Numbered from the stretch's first letter, positions 37,883 through 46,943 are shown. The stretch is DNA of 64,000 nucleotides from DASYAN01 sp963727755 (GCA_963727755.1 CAVSHN010000023.1:28514-92513); one strand, 5' to 3'. Notes: generated by a model not told the origin, from the letters alone. Made by a program: numbers and translations.

Positions 37883-39510
37883 TTAGATTGCCAGTGCTGC
37901 CTCGCTTTGTGCCGCTGCCTCTTCCTGGGATGGTGGTTGTTGTTGTGTCTCTATGGCAGGTTGTGGCCTGCGGGAACGGACAAAGAACGCTGCAATGATA
38001 GCGAACCCAGTCAGTATCAGGCTAATGCGGAAGGCATCCTGCATCGCTAGTATGGTTGCCTGCAGTTTTACATACTCGGATAATAGTTGGATAGCTGTGG
38101 TATATGCCTGTGTTGCTGGAGCGCCATGCAGCATAAAGAGTGCTTGTATCTCAGGTATGAGTTGTCCCAATGGAGAAAACGGTGTCACCTGTTCTGCCAG
38201 ATGGCCATAATGAAGTGCCGTTTCGGTTTGTACCAGTGTAGCCATGATTGCAACTGCAAGCGAACTCACGACAAAACGAACGGTGGTGCTAACTGCCGTT
38301 GCCTGAGGTAATCGGGGGGCCGAATCTCCGAGAGTGCTGAGACATTTAATGGTTGAAAGCAGAAGCCCAGCGCAAAGCTGCGTATAATGAGCCAGATTTG
38401 GATTGTCCCGTAGGGAGTGGAAGCGCCGAGCGAGCTGAATAGCCAGAGTGCAATGGCCAGGAATACCAGCCCTGGTATAATCACTGCCCGCACACCAATC
38501 TTGTCGACCAGACGACCGCTAATAACTGATGCAATCATTGAGGCAAACGCCTGTGGTAGCAAGAGCAATCCTGCTTGGAATGGAGAGAGTCCTCGCAAAT
38601 CTTGTAAGTAGATAGGCAGAATGAACAAGCCACCATACAGGGCAAATGTTACCAGGATAGAAGCAATAGTACTAGTGGTGAATGGTCTACTTGTGAAGAC
38701 ACGAATATCCAGGAGTGGCTGTCCTTCATTTGCAGCAATATTCAGCTCAACAATTACGAAGATTACCAGCAAGATGGTGCCAGCGATGAGGCAGCCGAGT
38801 ACCTTGGTAGAGTGCCAGCCATCGGTGCTGGCATCCGATATGCCATAAAGGAGAGAAGCTAAACCGAGAGCTGAAAATATAAAGCCCGGGATATCGAAAT
38901 GTGTACGGTTTGCGGCTTGGTTCTGACGTAGAAAAATGCTTGCCAGGGTAATTCCAATAATGCCGATTGGCACGTTGATGTAGAAGATCAACTGCCACCC
39001 CATAAAAGTGATGATATATCCGCCCAGAGTAGGTCCAATCGCTGGAGCAAGTAGGATCGGGATGCCGAGTGCGCCCAGTGCTAATCCTCGTTCCTCTAGT
39101 GGAAATTCGCTGTAAAGCAGTGTAATCGACAGAGGCGCTAGAAATGCTCCGGTTGCTCCCTGGATCACGCGAAATACAATCAGCATTGGCAGATTGAGGG
39201 AGAGGCCACACAAAGCCGAGCCAATGGTAAAGCCAGTAAGGGCAAACAGGTAAAGTCGCTTTTGACCTAACCGTTGGGATAGGAAAGCGGTGAGTGGGGT
39301 CGCAACTCCTTGCACGAGAGTATAGCCAGTTAATACCCATTGTACGCTCGTAAGATTTGCCCCAAATGTATTTTGCAATCGGGGGATAGCAATATTAACG
39401 ATTGTGCCATCAAGGATTGTCATGAACAATCCAAAGATGACCACGCCTGCAACGATCCATTTATAGGGGAGGCTTCCCTCTTGTTGTGGAACAGATTCAG
39501 AAGGTTGCAT
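37883..39510 (-). pseudogene. DHA2-family MFS drug efflux transporter, frameshifted
   Basis: The main frame (start 39510) has MTILDGTIVNIAIPRLQ and the DHA2 motifs GYTLVQGVATPLTAFLSQRLGQKR and GPTLGGYI, about 12 membrane helices, then runs out after ALSEIRPP. The other frame continues RLPQATAVSTTVRFVVSSLAVAIMATLV to the C-terminus, ending at 37883. The break is in the run of six Gs at 38314-38319 (one base missing). Repaired length about 540 residues, right for 14-helix EmrB/QacA exporters driven by the proton gradient. An upstream palindrome suggests control by a TetR/MarR-type repressor. Confidence 0.88.
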
Positions 39511-39540
39511 TACGAAGATTCCTTTCGTATAGGACTAAAT

Positions 39541-39605
39541 AGTCAATCAATGACTCTTCCTTATGAATTTTGACTAATATTAATAAAATATGACTTTCTA
39601 GTCAT
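39541..39605. promoter_or_regulatory. Repressor-type operators upstream of the DHA2 transporter
   Basis: ATGACT-TTCT-AGTCAT (39590-39605) is a perfect inverted repeat. A second pair AGTCA-ATCAA-TGACT (39541-39555) shares the half-site, and another TGACTA lies between. This spacing is typical of TetR/MarR binding sites. No such regulator gene is within the window. Confidence 0.55.
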
Positions 39606-39862
39606 TATTTATATCACAAAGTCAACTGTAATATCAAGAGGCCAAGGCAATCAGGCAATCCTAGTGACCTCTTTGTCATTGGTAGAAGACAGCCACAACT
39701 TGATGTTTTTTGAAGTAAACTTTACAACATCTTGACACATTTCTCATTTGTCTCTCATGGAAACAAGCTATAGTGGTCAATAGCAAATGGATTGTTCAAT
39801 GAATCTTATGAAGTAGTGTGTGCTGTCTAGTTACTAGCCAGCTATATTGGAGGTCATTGCAG

Positions 39863-40336
39863 ATGTCTTCTCTTAAGGCAAATAGTCCTTATGACCAAGA
39901 TACATTGCCTTATCAACCATCTATAGAGCGTACTGTCCCAATGCCTTCTCGACAGCAGAAAGCTGCATCCTGGCATGCTCCAGCGGGTACTAGATCTCCG
40001 TCACGTATGTCTAAAGCGGAAGCACTGACAATTGTACGTAGGTGCAAAAAATGGTTGGTAGCAGGTTCCCTCGTAGCATTTGGGGTACTGAGTGCTCTGG
40101 TTAGGAGTCATGTAGTGGGGACTACGTCTGGTCAAGCAACATCAGCACCGAATAATCAGGTAATACCAGTAACAAATAACCAGACAACATCGGCATCGAG
40201 TGCTCCTGCAACATCATCAAACTCAAATGGAGGTTTTTTCCAGCAACCGCAACAGCAGTCGCAACAAGGAGGAGGATATGGCTTTGGAGACGGTAATTCC
40301 TGGCAGCCACCTGTATCCAGGTCTCATGTTTCCTAA
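39863..40336 (+). CDS. Single-pass membrane protein with Gln/Gly-rich exposed tail
   Basis: About 157 residues from ATG at 39863, supported by GGAGG at 39849-39853. A polar N-terminal part with KAEALTIVRRCKKW leads into one membrane helix (LVAGSLVAFGVLSALV), then a Thr/Asn/Gln-rich tail ending GGFFQQPQQQSQQGGGYGFGDGNSWQPP. Its stop overlaps the ApbE gene start by 11 bases, so it belongs to the flavin-transfer operon. It lacks an obvious flavinylation motif (D-x-x-T/S-GAT-like), but its position suggests a partner in extracytoplasmic electron transfer. Confidence 0.75.
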   Translation: MSSLKANSPYDQDTLPYQPSIERTVPMPSRQQKAASWHAPAGTRSPSRMSKAEALTIVRRCKKWLVAGSLVAFGVLSALVRSHVVGTTSGQATSAPNNQVIPVTNNQTTSASSAPATSSNSNGGFFQQPQQQSQQGGGYGFGDGNSWQPPVSRSHVS

Positions 40337-41271
40337 ACCCCTGCACGTCCCATTGGGTATGGCTTCCTCACAGTTTCGTGCGATGGGGACAACTGTCTCT
40401 TTACTCTTGCCATCTGAAGATCTTCAGCGTGGAGAGGAGATTGTTAGAACACTCTTTGCTCACTGGGAAGCAGACATTGAGCCGCTTTTTACCAGAGAGC
40501 GAGCTTTCCCAACTTAATCGACTAGCAGGCAAGTCTGTTATTGTCAGTGAGTTGCTTTTCACTGTAATACGTCGTGCGCTTGAAGCGGCTCAAGCGACAA
40601 ATGGTCTTTATGATCCTACTTTGCTCAATCAATTGGTGCTATTAGGATATGATCGCACTTTCGACGAAGTATCCGTCATGCAACCAGCTGTGGAGCATCC
40701 CACTGCTCTAGGTGGTGGATGGCGAGAAATTCATATAGAACAAGCAGTGCGTCTGGTGAGGCTACCTTCAGGGATCAACCTAGAGTTTGGCGGTATTGCT
40801 AAAGGGATGGCTGTTGATGCTGCTCTTGAGCGTCTTCGCCAGGAAGGTATTGATACTGCTCTTGTTAACGCAGGGGGCGATCTGGCAGTGCAGGGTGTAC
40901 CTCTACAAGAGAAGCAATGGCCTATTGAAATACAGGGAAAAACTCGTTCATGGGTTATTCCCTTGCATCATGGAGCTTTTGCAACTTCCGGTATAGCTCG
41001 TCGTCGCTGGCAGCAAGGGACATATATTCGCCATCACCTAATTGATCCGCGCTCAGGATTACCTGCTCAGGGTGGTCTCTGGTCTGTCACAGTAGCTGCG
41101 GCCCGTTGTGAACAAGCGGAGGTAGCAGCTAAGGTAGCCTTTCTCCTAGGTGTGGAGCAGGGTAGCGAGTTTTTGCGGCGTCACTCTCTTGCTGGTTTAC
41201 TTATCCAGGAAGATGGTACTTGGTCGTGTGTTGGCTCATGGCCTAGAGAAGCTATGTTGAAAGAAGGTTAA
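40326..41271 (+). pseudogene. apbE: FAD:protein FMN transferase (ApbE), frameshifted
   Basis: The start is ATG at 40326 inside the end of the previous gene. The N-terminal frame has FRAMGTTVSLLL and runs to HWEAD; the second frame goes on LSRFLPESELSQLNRLAG, then LEFGGIAKGMAVD, LVNAGGDLAVQG and HHLIDPRSGLP, all ApbE hallmarks. One extra base near 40473-40480 separates them. ApbE attaches FMN to threonine in extracytoplasmic flavoproteins using FAD and magnesium. It sits between the tail-bearing membrane protein and a ferric-reductase-like protein, so the operon looks like a flavin-based electron-transfer system. The break may be a sequencing error. Confidence 0.88.
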
Positions 41272-41274
41272 AAT

Positions 41275-41865
41275 ATGAGTCTATGGCAAACAGTGGCCTG
41301 GGATGTTGCACGAGCGGGTGGCTTTACTGCCTTTGGTCTTCTGACGTTATCTGTGGCAATAGGACTGGCTCTTACGCTACAATGGCAGTCAGCTCGTTGG
41401 CCTCGTATCATCAATAGTGAACTGCATAACTTTATTGCCCTGCTTGCACTCATCTTCACTGTGGTACATATCCTGGCAGTCTGGGTTGACCCGTTTACCA
41501 ACTTTGGTTGGGACGAGGTGTTTATTCCCTTTGTGAGCCACTATCGACCCTTGTGGATGGCATTGGGGATTATTGCGCTCTATATTGGTATCGCTATTGG
41601 GATCAGCACATGGTTACGGCCTCACATTGGTTACAGGTGGTGGAGACGTTTGCACATGTTGACATTGGTCCTTTATGCATTAGTTGTTGTACATGGAATC
41701 ACGACGGGAAGCGACACAGCCACCTGGTGGGGGATTGCAATCTACTTCTTCAGTGTTGTCCTAGTTGCAATACTGCTCTGGGATCGTCTGATAAAATCTG
41801 TAAATGCTAGGAAACGGGCTCACTCCCATATTAGCTATAGTTCCAAAAGAGCTAGACAATACTAG
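41275..41865 (+). CDS. Ferric reductase-like transmembrane cytochrome
   Basis: A 196-residue protein with about 6 membrane helices starting 4 bases after apbE. It has two histidine pairs that fit haem ligation: H51 and H65 in one helix (SELHNFIALLALIFTVVHI) and H127 and H140 in another (RRLHMLTLVLYALVVVHGI), the spacing used by ferric reductase/NOX-like and MsrQ-like membrane cytochromes. No cytosolic FAD/NADPH domain follows. With ApbE it likely moves electrons across the membrane to a flavin-carrying partner. Basic C-terminus. Confidence 0.82.
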   Translation: MSLWQTVAWDVARAGGFTAFGLLTLSVAIGLALTLQWQSARWPRIINSELHNFIALLALIFTVVHILAVWVDPFTNFGWDEVFIPFVSHYRPLWMALGIIALYIGIAIGISTWLRPHIGYRWWRRLHMLTLVLYALVVVHGITTGSDTATWWGIAIYFFSVVLVAILLWDRLIKSVNARKRAHSHISYSSKRARQY

Positions 41866-41889
41866 ACTTAAGGGTTCGGAGGGGAATAT

Positions 41890-42125
41890 GCAATATAAGA
41901 GAATGTGACTGAAGGGACAGTTGTGACGCTTGGGGTATGTGTTCCTCTTGTTTATGCAATATAGGAGATTTTGGCTGTTGGGACAGATGGGACGCTTGGG
42001 ACAGATGGGACGCTTGGGGTATGTGTTCCTCTTGTTTATGCAATATAGGAGATTGTGACAGTTGTGACAGTTGTGACATGTGTTCCTCTCCTTTATGCAA
42101 TATAGGAGAATGTGACTGATGGGAC
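41890..42125. repeat. Nested minisatellite: long unit plus 9-bp units
   Basis: A long unit with TGTGTTCCTCTTGTTTATG and CAATATAGGAGA occurs three times (near 41936, 42020 and 42078), with a partial copy at about 41890. Between copies lie tandem 9-mers: TGGGACAGA/TGGGACGCT alternating, then TGTGACAGT three times. Both strands have an open frame, but with repetitive product, so coding is doubtful. It follows the cytochrome gene by about 20 bases. Confidence 0.85.
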
Positions 42126-42797
42126 ATACTTTACGGAAATGACATAGTCTACGAGGTGCATGCGAAAATTATCAAAATGACGATATCCTCTCTTTCTTAG
42201 TATACAACACAGGTGATTACTATGTCAAGGAGGAGATGACGTTGCCGAAGGTCTTTATCTGGTAGACGCAAGGCGTTTTTTAGATGAATAAAAAGGTCGT
42301 GATGAATAGCGGGAAGGAAATCAATGAGAAGGCTAAATGCAAGTGTTAGGTCATTGTCACTTGCGACAATCTTCGTCATCATGGTAGCATAAGTGGCAAG
42401 AACAGACAGAGAGAATAGTGCAAAGTTACTGGGTTAGATGCTTTTTCCTAGCGTGACACTCCGCAGGGGCTAATGGACGTTAAGAAATTAACAGGGTAAT
42501 AGACGGGCATTGTATATACCCTCCTTTTCAAACTTCAGCCCTATTTGACGGGCTATGGCCTCTATGTTAGTATTTAGCAACTGGATATTAAGGCAATGCT
42601 CACGGAAGCGCAGATAAACGACTTACACAGAAGGCTATAGTCAAGGATTGTCGCGTCCTAACTTGGGTGGCATTTTGTTCCTGGTTGGTCGCACCAAAGA
42701 GAAAGGGCAAGGGAAGCTACCCATCCCAAGCCCCAAAGAAAGGAAGACCTGCTCATCCCCTAGGCTTTTGCAAGGGGTTTCCGCAGGTCGCAGTCTG
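42126..42797. other. Intergenic region with possible small ORF
   Basis: About 670 bases. A minus-strand ORF at 42197-42382 (61 codons, MMTKIVASDNDLTLAFSLLIDFLPAIHH) has plausible helical composition but no ribosome site, so I give it low weight. Near 42700-42760 is a sequence related to one at 56086-56140 (shared AAGNCCCAAAGAAAGGAA core). Confidence 0.4.
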
Positions 42798-43151
42798 ATG
42801 AACTTATACGAGCAACTATTAGTAGTACGAGAACGTCTCGAAGGCATCGGTGCTCATGATGATAGTATGGATTTAGTGGAGAAGCTGCTTAAGAAGTCTG
42901 AGGCGGCTAGGGATGATAGGACGAGCATTTCTCAAATACAAGTTTTGCGTCATATGATGCGTATGCCAGAAGTGATCGATAACTACAATATCTATAACGA
43001 TCTGCAAGAGTTGGCTAGCGAGCGTGATGAGATAGAAGTGGCAGCACGTGAAGATGCAGCTCCAGCGGCATATGAAGATACAGAGCGTCGTCCAAAGCCA
43101 AAATCGTTTTACAAGGCCCGTAAGGAAAAAGAAAAGAAGAAGGGGAGCTAG
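42798..43151 (+). CDS. Hypothetical charged helical protein next to pspA
   Basis: About 117 residues from ATG at 42798 (MNLYEQLLVVRERLEGIGAHDD). It is strongly charged and helical (VEKLLKKSEAARDD, LQELASERDEIEVAAREDA) and ends in a lysine tail KARKEKEKKKGS. No family recognised. Its stop codon and that of the convergent pspA gene share the same CTAG, so the two coding regions overlap by 4 bases. The upstream in-frame extension is probably not translated. Confidence 0.6.
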   Translation: MNLYEQLLVVRERLEGIGAHDDSMDLVEKLLKKSEAARDDRTSISQIQVLRHMMRMPEVIDNYNIYNDLQELASERDEIEVAAREDAAPAAYEDTERRPKPKSFYKARKEKEKKKGS

Positions 43152-43900
43152 TCAGTAGCTGGTCCTTCAATTTGGTGGTGTTGCCCGCTTGGCCTACCCA
43201 GTTGCAGTTGTTGCTTGAGTGTCTGCAATTGTGCTTCTACATGCTGTTCTGTACTGATTTGGCGTAACTCGCGGTCAAGTGTGTCGCTAGAACCGGGAAG
43301 ACCTTGTTCGCCTAATGTTCCTTGTTCAATTAAGGTCTCCAGCGCATTTGCACGTGCCTGCATGTTGAGCACTTTGTCCTGGGCCCGTTGCATTGCCAGA
43401 TTTATCTCGGTCATTTCTTGTGATATGCCCGTGATTGCTTCGTTGATCTTTACCTGGGCCTGAGCTGCGTTATATTGTGCTTTTACCATTTCTTTCTGGG
43501 TGCGGAACGTTTCAATGCGTGTAGAAACGTTGCGTTCCATTGTAATTAATCTCTCTTCCTGCGCTTTTAGTTGAGCGATTTGCTGTTCATAGCTATTGAG
43601 TTGGCTAACGAGGTTCTCTTTGCGTTGTAATGCTAGACGTGCTAGGTCTTCGCGATTTACCAGCAGCGCTTGTCTGGCTTGCTCTCCAAGCTTATTGACC
43701 TTCGCTTCTGTCTCTTTTTGCTGTATTTCTAAGCGTTTCTCATTGGTTACGACATCTGCAATGGAGCGGCGGAGTTGTTGGAGTTGTTCTAATTGTTTGC
43801 TGTACGAATAATCCATCACCTGACCTGGATCTTCAGCTTTATCAAGAGCTGAATTGGCACGAATGCGTATAAGATTGATAAATCGGGAGAAGATACCCAT
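43148..43900 (-). CDS. PspA/IM30 family membrane-remodelling protein
   Basis: A 250-residue, almost fully helical protein. It begins MGIFSRFINLIRIRANSALDKAEDPGQVMDYSY, the PspA amphipathic helix followed by the family motif, and continues as a coiled coil through about residue 190. ESCRT-III-like PspA proteins coat and stabilise stressed membranes. The C-terminal tail is Gln/Gly-rich. No pspBC or pspF homologue is nearby. AGGAGGAAAC precedes the ATG on the minus strand. Confidence 0.93.
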   Translation of the reverse strand: MGIFSRFINLIRIRANSALDKAEDPGQVMDYSYSKQLEQLQQLRRSIADVVTNEKRLEIQQKETEAKVNKLGEQARQALLVNREDLARLALQRKENLVSQLNSYEQQIAQLKAQEERLITMERNVSTRIETFRTQKEMVKAQYNAAQAQVKINEAITGISQEMTEINLAMQRAQDKVLNMQARANALETLIEQGTLGEQGLPGSSDTLDRELRQISTEQHVEAQLQTLKQQLQLGRPSGQHHQIEGPATD

Positions 43901-44059
43901 AGTTTCCTCCTGCTGAAACCAATGAGGTCTGTGGCTATGTGTTTGCTAAAGTGGACCTCTTACTTGGGAAGACATTGCTCAATTTGTCTATTTGGTATCA
44001 TATCATAAACAATCATGGGTGTGGTCAAGAGAGCAGGAGCAGCAAGTGTTGTGAGGGGA

Positions 44060-44356
44060 TCAGACACGTTGCCAAGGAGCTTTTGCTGATAAGAGCCGTT
44101 CCATGCCCTGCATTTCTTCCAGGGTTGCCGCACCATCAAGCCAGTCCATCACCTTCTGGAAGCTTTTTGCATCTGCATAGATGGTGGTTTGGTCAAGCAG
44201 GATGTTCTTTGCTTCCTTCAAGGAGGCGGACATCATCATGAATTGCGAGCGATTCAGCCCAACAAGTCCCGCCATCTGGTCGATGAAGTCCTTGTCTTGC
44301 GCACGGGCACGCAGGTGAATATTCACTTCAGCATTCACAGAAATTTCCTCTCTCAT
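44060..44356 (-). CDS. DUF1778-type ribbon-helix-helix antitoxin, orphan
   Basis: About 98 residues from ATG at 44356 (MREEISVNAEVNIHLRARAQDKDFIDQMAGLVGLNRSQFMM). This is the pattern of DUF1778 (TacA) antitoxins, which repress their operon and block a GNAT toxin. The last part (QKVMDWLDGAATLEEMQGMERLL) resembles the toxin-neutralising tail. No acetyltransferase gene follows in the 160 bases to pspA, so it is an orphan. The next locus (44636) is a different toxin-antitoxin type. Confidence 0.75.
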   Translation of the reverse strand: MREEISVNAEVNIHLRARAQDKDFIDQMAGLVGLNRSQFMMMSASLKEAKNILLDQTTIYADAKSFQKVMDWLDGAATLEEMQGMERLLSAKAPWQRV

Positions 44357-44433
44357 GAAGGTTATTATACTAGAATTGTGTTGACAACGGCAACTCAATT
44401 AGGAGGGTAGGTGAGGTGAGCTTTTTTGCCTAC

Positions 44434-44462
44434 TTGACACGGGGTCCAGGATCGGCTATAAT
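44434..44462 (+). promoter_or_regulatory. tRNA-Gly promoter
   Basis: TTGACA (44434-44439), 17-base spacer, TATAAT (44457-44462): a perfect sigma-70 consensus 22 bases before the tRNA. Confidence 0.8.
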
Positions 44463-44484
44463 TCTCACTGTCACCTGAAGATAT

Positions 44485-44556
44485 GCGGGTTTGGTGTAGT
44501 GGCAACATGCGACTTTCCCAAAGTTGAGATCATGGGTTCGAATCCCATAACCCGCT
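44485..44556 (+). tRNA. tRNA-Gly (anticodon CCC)
   Basis: Acceptor GCGGGTT pairs with AACCCGC, anticodon stem CGACT/AGTTG with loop TTCCCAA (CCC), T arm ATGGG-TTCGAAT-CCCAT, discriminator T at 44556. CCA not fully encoded. Confidence 0.93.
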
Positions 44557-44635
44557 CCATTTTGAAATAGTGGTAGTGAGTCCACGCAAAGTAAGTGTAC
44601 CTTTCCAGATAGAGCTATCAGGTAGGAAACTAGGT

Positions 44636-44881
44636 ATGGATATACAACTAGAACAAGATTCTATTACTCCACAGTTCTTGCAAGCAATCAAGCTGGTTTC
44701 CGAGCTTCCGAAAGAGCAGCAGAATGAGCTTGCGCAACTTCTACTTGAGGAGATCGCAGACTTGGAATGGGAAGACTCTCCTGAACTCCGTGCTGCTATT
44801 GAAGAAGCTCACACTGAGTATGCTGCAGGTAACTACATAACTATTGAGGAGTATAATCAGCAGCGGAGAGCTGAAGGCTGA
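44636..44881 (+). CDS. Putative antitoxin of a ParE/RelE-type pair
   Basis: About 81 residues from the ATG at 44636 (MDIQLEQDSITPQFLQAIKLVSELPKEQQNELAQLLLEE), acidic and helical, with the pattern of small antitoxins paired with RelE/ParE toxins (as in addiction-module proteins). Its stop TGA overlaps the toxin ATG as TGATG. Frame-mates further upstream exist but add 22 residues without support. The gene begins 79 bases after tRNA-Gly. Confidence 0.7.
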   Translation: MDIQLEQDSITPQFLQAIKLVSELPKEQQNELAQLLLEEIADLEWEDSPELRAAIEEAHTEYAAGNYITIEEYNQQRRAEG

Positions 44882-45137
44882 TGGCATATTGTGTTGCTAT
44901 TCTCGGACCTGTGCAAAAGCAGCTGCGAGCCCTTCCCCACGCCATTCATACTCGTGTGGTTCGCGAGTTATGACTCTTGGTAACGATCCCCGTCCATCTG
45001 GTGTCAAGAAATTGCAGGGCTATGATTTTACTTGTCGTGTGCGTGTAGGAAGTTATCGAATTCTCTATGAGATAGATGACCGTGCCCAGGAGGTACGCAT
45101 CCTGCGGATTGCAGATCGCAAGGATGTATACCGCTAG
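44881..45137 (+). pseudogene. RelE/ParE-family toxin, frameshifted
   Basis: Starts with ATG at 44881 overlapping the antitoxin stop. MAYCVAILGPVQKQLRALPHAIHTRVVREL runs to a TGA at about 44970, while another frame gives MTLGNDPRPSGVKKLQGYDFTCRVRVGSYRILYEIDDRAQEVRILRIADRKDVYR, the classic RelE/ParE second half. One missing base near 44968-44970 (perhaps TTAATG read as TTATG) separates them. Total about 85 residues. RelE toxins cut mRNA on the ribosome, ParE toxins poison gyrase; sequence does not decide. Confidence 0.82.
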
Positions 45138-45218
45138 GTAAGCCGTATTGTTGTTCTCATCACTTAATTGCACGAACGAACGTAGATAAACAGCCATAAC
45201 CCGTTAGCTATCTTTTAT

Positions 45219-46574
45219 CTACAACTGTTTCTGCATGGTCTTTATGTCCCCAGCAACCGTTTTGAGCCCAATCAAGCAAATCAGCCCAGCTAGAAAGAGA
45301 CTGGTTGGACCTGTCACCAAGAGAGCAAAGCCGAGTGAGTAGGAATCGCTGATCCGTCCAATGATAAACGGCGAAGACGCATCTCCCAGGAGGTGTCCTA
45401 GCAACAAGGCTAGTCCAATTGCTGTGGACCGAATGTCTGGCATAGTAATATCCTGAATGGTTGCTTGTATTGGACCCAGACACATGCTAAGGCATATAAT
45501 CGCGACAACAAATGCTGCTATAAAAGCTCCCAGCTGATGGAGCGAGAGCGCTAGCCAGCAAAGAGGAGCACCTAGCAAGAATGCTAGCGCGGCAGTCGTC
45601 ATACGTCCCTGAGGAAAGCGTCGCTGCAAGGTATCTGCTAACCATCCTCCTAACAATGTGCCGATCAGGCTACCTCCTGCCAGTGAGCCAGCGGAAAGCG
45701 TTCCTGCTTTGGTTGTGGTAAGCTCAAAGGTGCGTATGAGATATGTGGGAAGCCAAGCTATTGCAGCTCCAATAATAAAGAAGCTACAGATGAAAGCTCC
45801 TACCAGTACCCAATACGTAGGTGTCTTGAGCAATTTTCTGACCGTGCTGGCAAACCCTTTACCCAGACTTTCATGGGCCATACTCATCTCATGCTCGCCT
45901 TGTTTTCCAGCATCAGAAGCTCCACGCTGTGGCTCAACTGCCCGCCAGATTAAGAACGCTACAATCAGACCAGGGATACCAACAACATAAAAGGCCCAGC
46001 GCCAGCCAAGTTTATCGGCTATCAGACCACCGAGCGCCAATCCTATGGCCGTACCAAAGAGGTTTCCTGTTGACCAGATAGAGAGCATACGCCCACGCAC
46101 CTCTTTAGGAAAGTAGTCGCCGATGAGCGATAAGGAGGCTGGAGCATACCCTGCCTCGCCAATCCCTAGAAATGCTTGTGCAGTAAATATCTGGATAAAA
46201 TTTTGCGTAAATCCTCCCAATGTAGTAAATATACTCCAAATACCGATACAAATTGCAATGATATGTTTCCGTTTGCCTTTATCAGCCCACATTCCAAGTG
46301 GAAGAGTGGCTAGACCATAAATCAAGAGAAATGACGAATTGAGCAAACCTAGTTGTGTGTCCGTGAGGCCAAAATCGGCCTTCACATGTGTTTGGACTGC
46401 TGGTAAGGTAGAGCGAGCTGTATAGTTGAGGATGTTAATAGCCAGGAGAATAATAAAGGCGCTTAACGCTTGTCCTTTGCTTGGCTGTGTTGTTTTGCGA
46501 TTTTCTAGCATCGGAGGCTCAGTTGTTGTTGCCTGATACGGGCAGGCTTCTTGCGTGATGTTTTCTTGTTGCAT
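45219..46574 (-). CDS. MFS transporter (spinster-like/ glucarate-type)
   Basis: A 451-residue carrier with 12 hydrophobic segments. Motifs: NILNYTARSTLPAVQ at TM1, GLATLPLGMWADKGKRKH (the MFS loop 2-3 signature), GIGEAGYAPASLSLIGDYFP, and RGRMLSIWSTGNLFGTAIG. These fit the spinster/phthalate-permease-like branch, but cargo cannot be read. The long middle loop contains HEMSMAHESLGKGFAS. Frame fully open. Direct repeats upstream may be regulatory. Confidence 0.9.
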   Translation of the reverse strand: MQQENITQEACPYQATTTEPPMLENRKTTQPSKGQALSAFIILLAINILNYTARSTLPAVQTHVKADFGLTDTQLGLLNSSFLLIYGLATLPLGMWADKGKRKHIIAICIGIWSIFTTLGGFTQNFIQIFTAQAFLGIGEAGYAPASLSLIGDYFPKEVRGRMLSIWSTGNLFGTAIGLALGGLIADKLGWRWAFYVVGIPGLIVAFLIWRAVEPQRGASDAGKQGEHEMSMAHESLGKGFASTVRKLLKTPTYWVLVGAFICSFFIIGAAIAWLPTYLIRTFELTTTKAGTLSAGSLAGGSLIGTLLGGWLADTLQRRFPQGRMTTAALAFLLGAPLCWLALSLHQLGAFIAAFVVAIICLSMCLGPIQATIQDITMPDIRSTAIGLALLLGHLLGDASSPFIIGRISDSYSLGFALLVTGPTSLFLAGLICLIGLKTVAGDIKTMQKQL

Positions 46575-46938
46575 TATGACAAAACCTATTTCCTTATTCT
46601 ATCTCTACTATAATCTGGCTGTGATAGCTTTTCCTATCTCTACTGTACGTGACTGTGATAGCCTTGGTTGCTTTTCTTAGTACAGGTGTGTAAATCATCA
46701 CAATCAGAGGTCACTTTTTCATCGCAATCAGTGTCACCCTCTCAATTCGATCCAATGACAAGTTGTTGATGTGCAATCTCAACGTGTAGATGCGAAAATT
46801 CCGTGAGGTAATTTTTTCGAGAATTATCTGAGGTAATTTAGGATTTACGCGCTGTTACAAACGATTTGGCAATGCCATCGCAAATGACAAGTGACCCGAT
46901 GGGAAGCACTCCTTAGCTCGACTTTGTACAAAGTTGAG
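46575..46938. other. Intergenic region with repeats and a long palindrome
   Basis: Holds direct repeats: CTGTGATAGC twice (46618 and 46650 regions), ATCACAATCAGAGGTCAC and ATCGCAATCAGTGTCACC (about 46697-46740), and GAGGTAATTT twice (46804 and 46831 regions). The first two pairs lie upstream of the MFS gene and may be regulator sites. No gene seen. Confidence 0.5.
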
Positions 46939-46943
46939 CTAAG
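46912..46943. repeat. 32-bp near-perfect palindrome
   Basis: CTTAGCTCGACTTTGT followed by ACAAAGTTGAGCTAAG, one mismatch in 16 pairs and no loop. It covers the stop codon of the next minus-strand gene (46939). Possible terminator or protein site. Confidence 0.7.

Noticed and set aside
41890..42125. CRISPR-like array
   Set aside because: The intervals between the long units are not unique spacers: they are made of 9-bp tandem repeats, unit lengths vary, and no cas gene is in the window.
41852..42127. 91-codon minus-strand ORF with HKQEEHIPQAS repeats
   Set aside because: Its open frame follows from repeat unit lengths divisible by three; no start signal.
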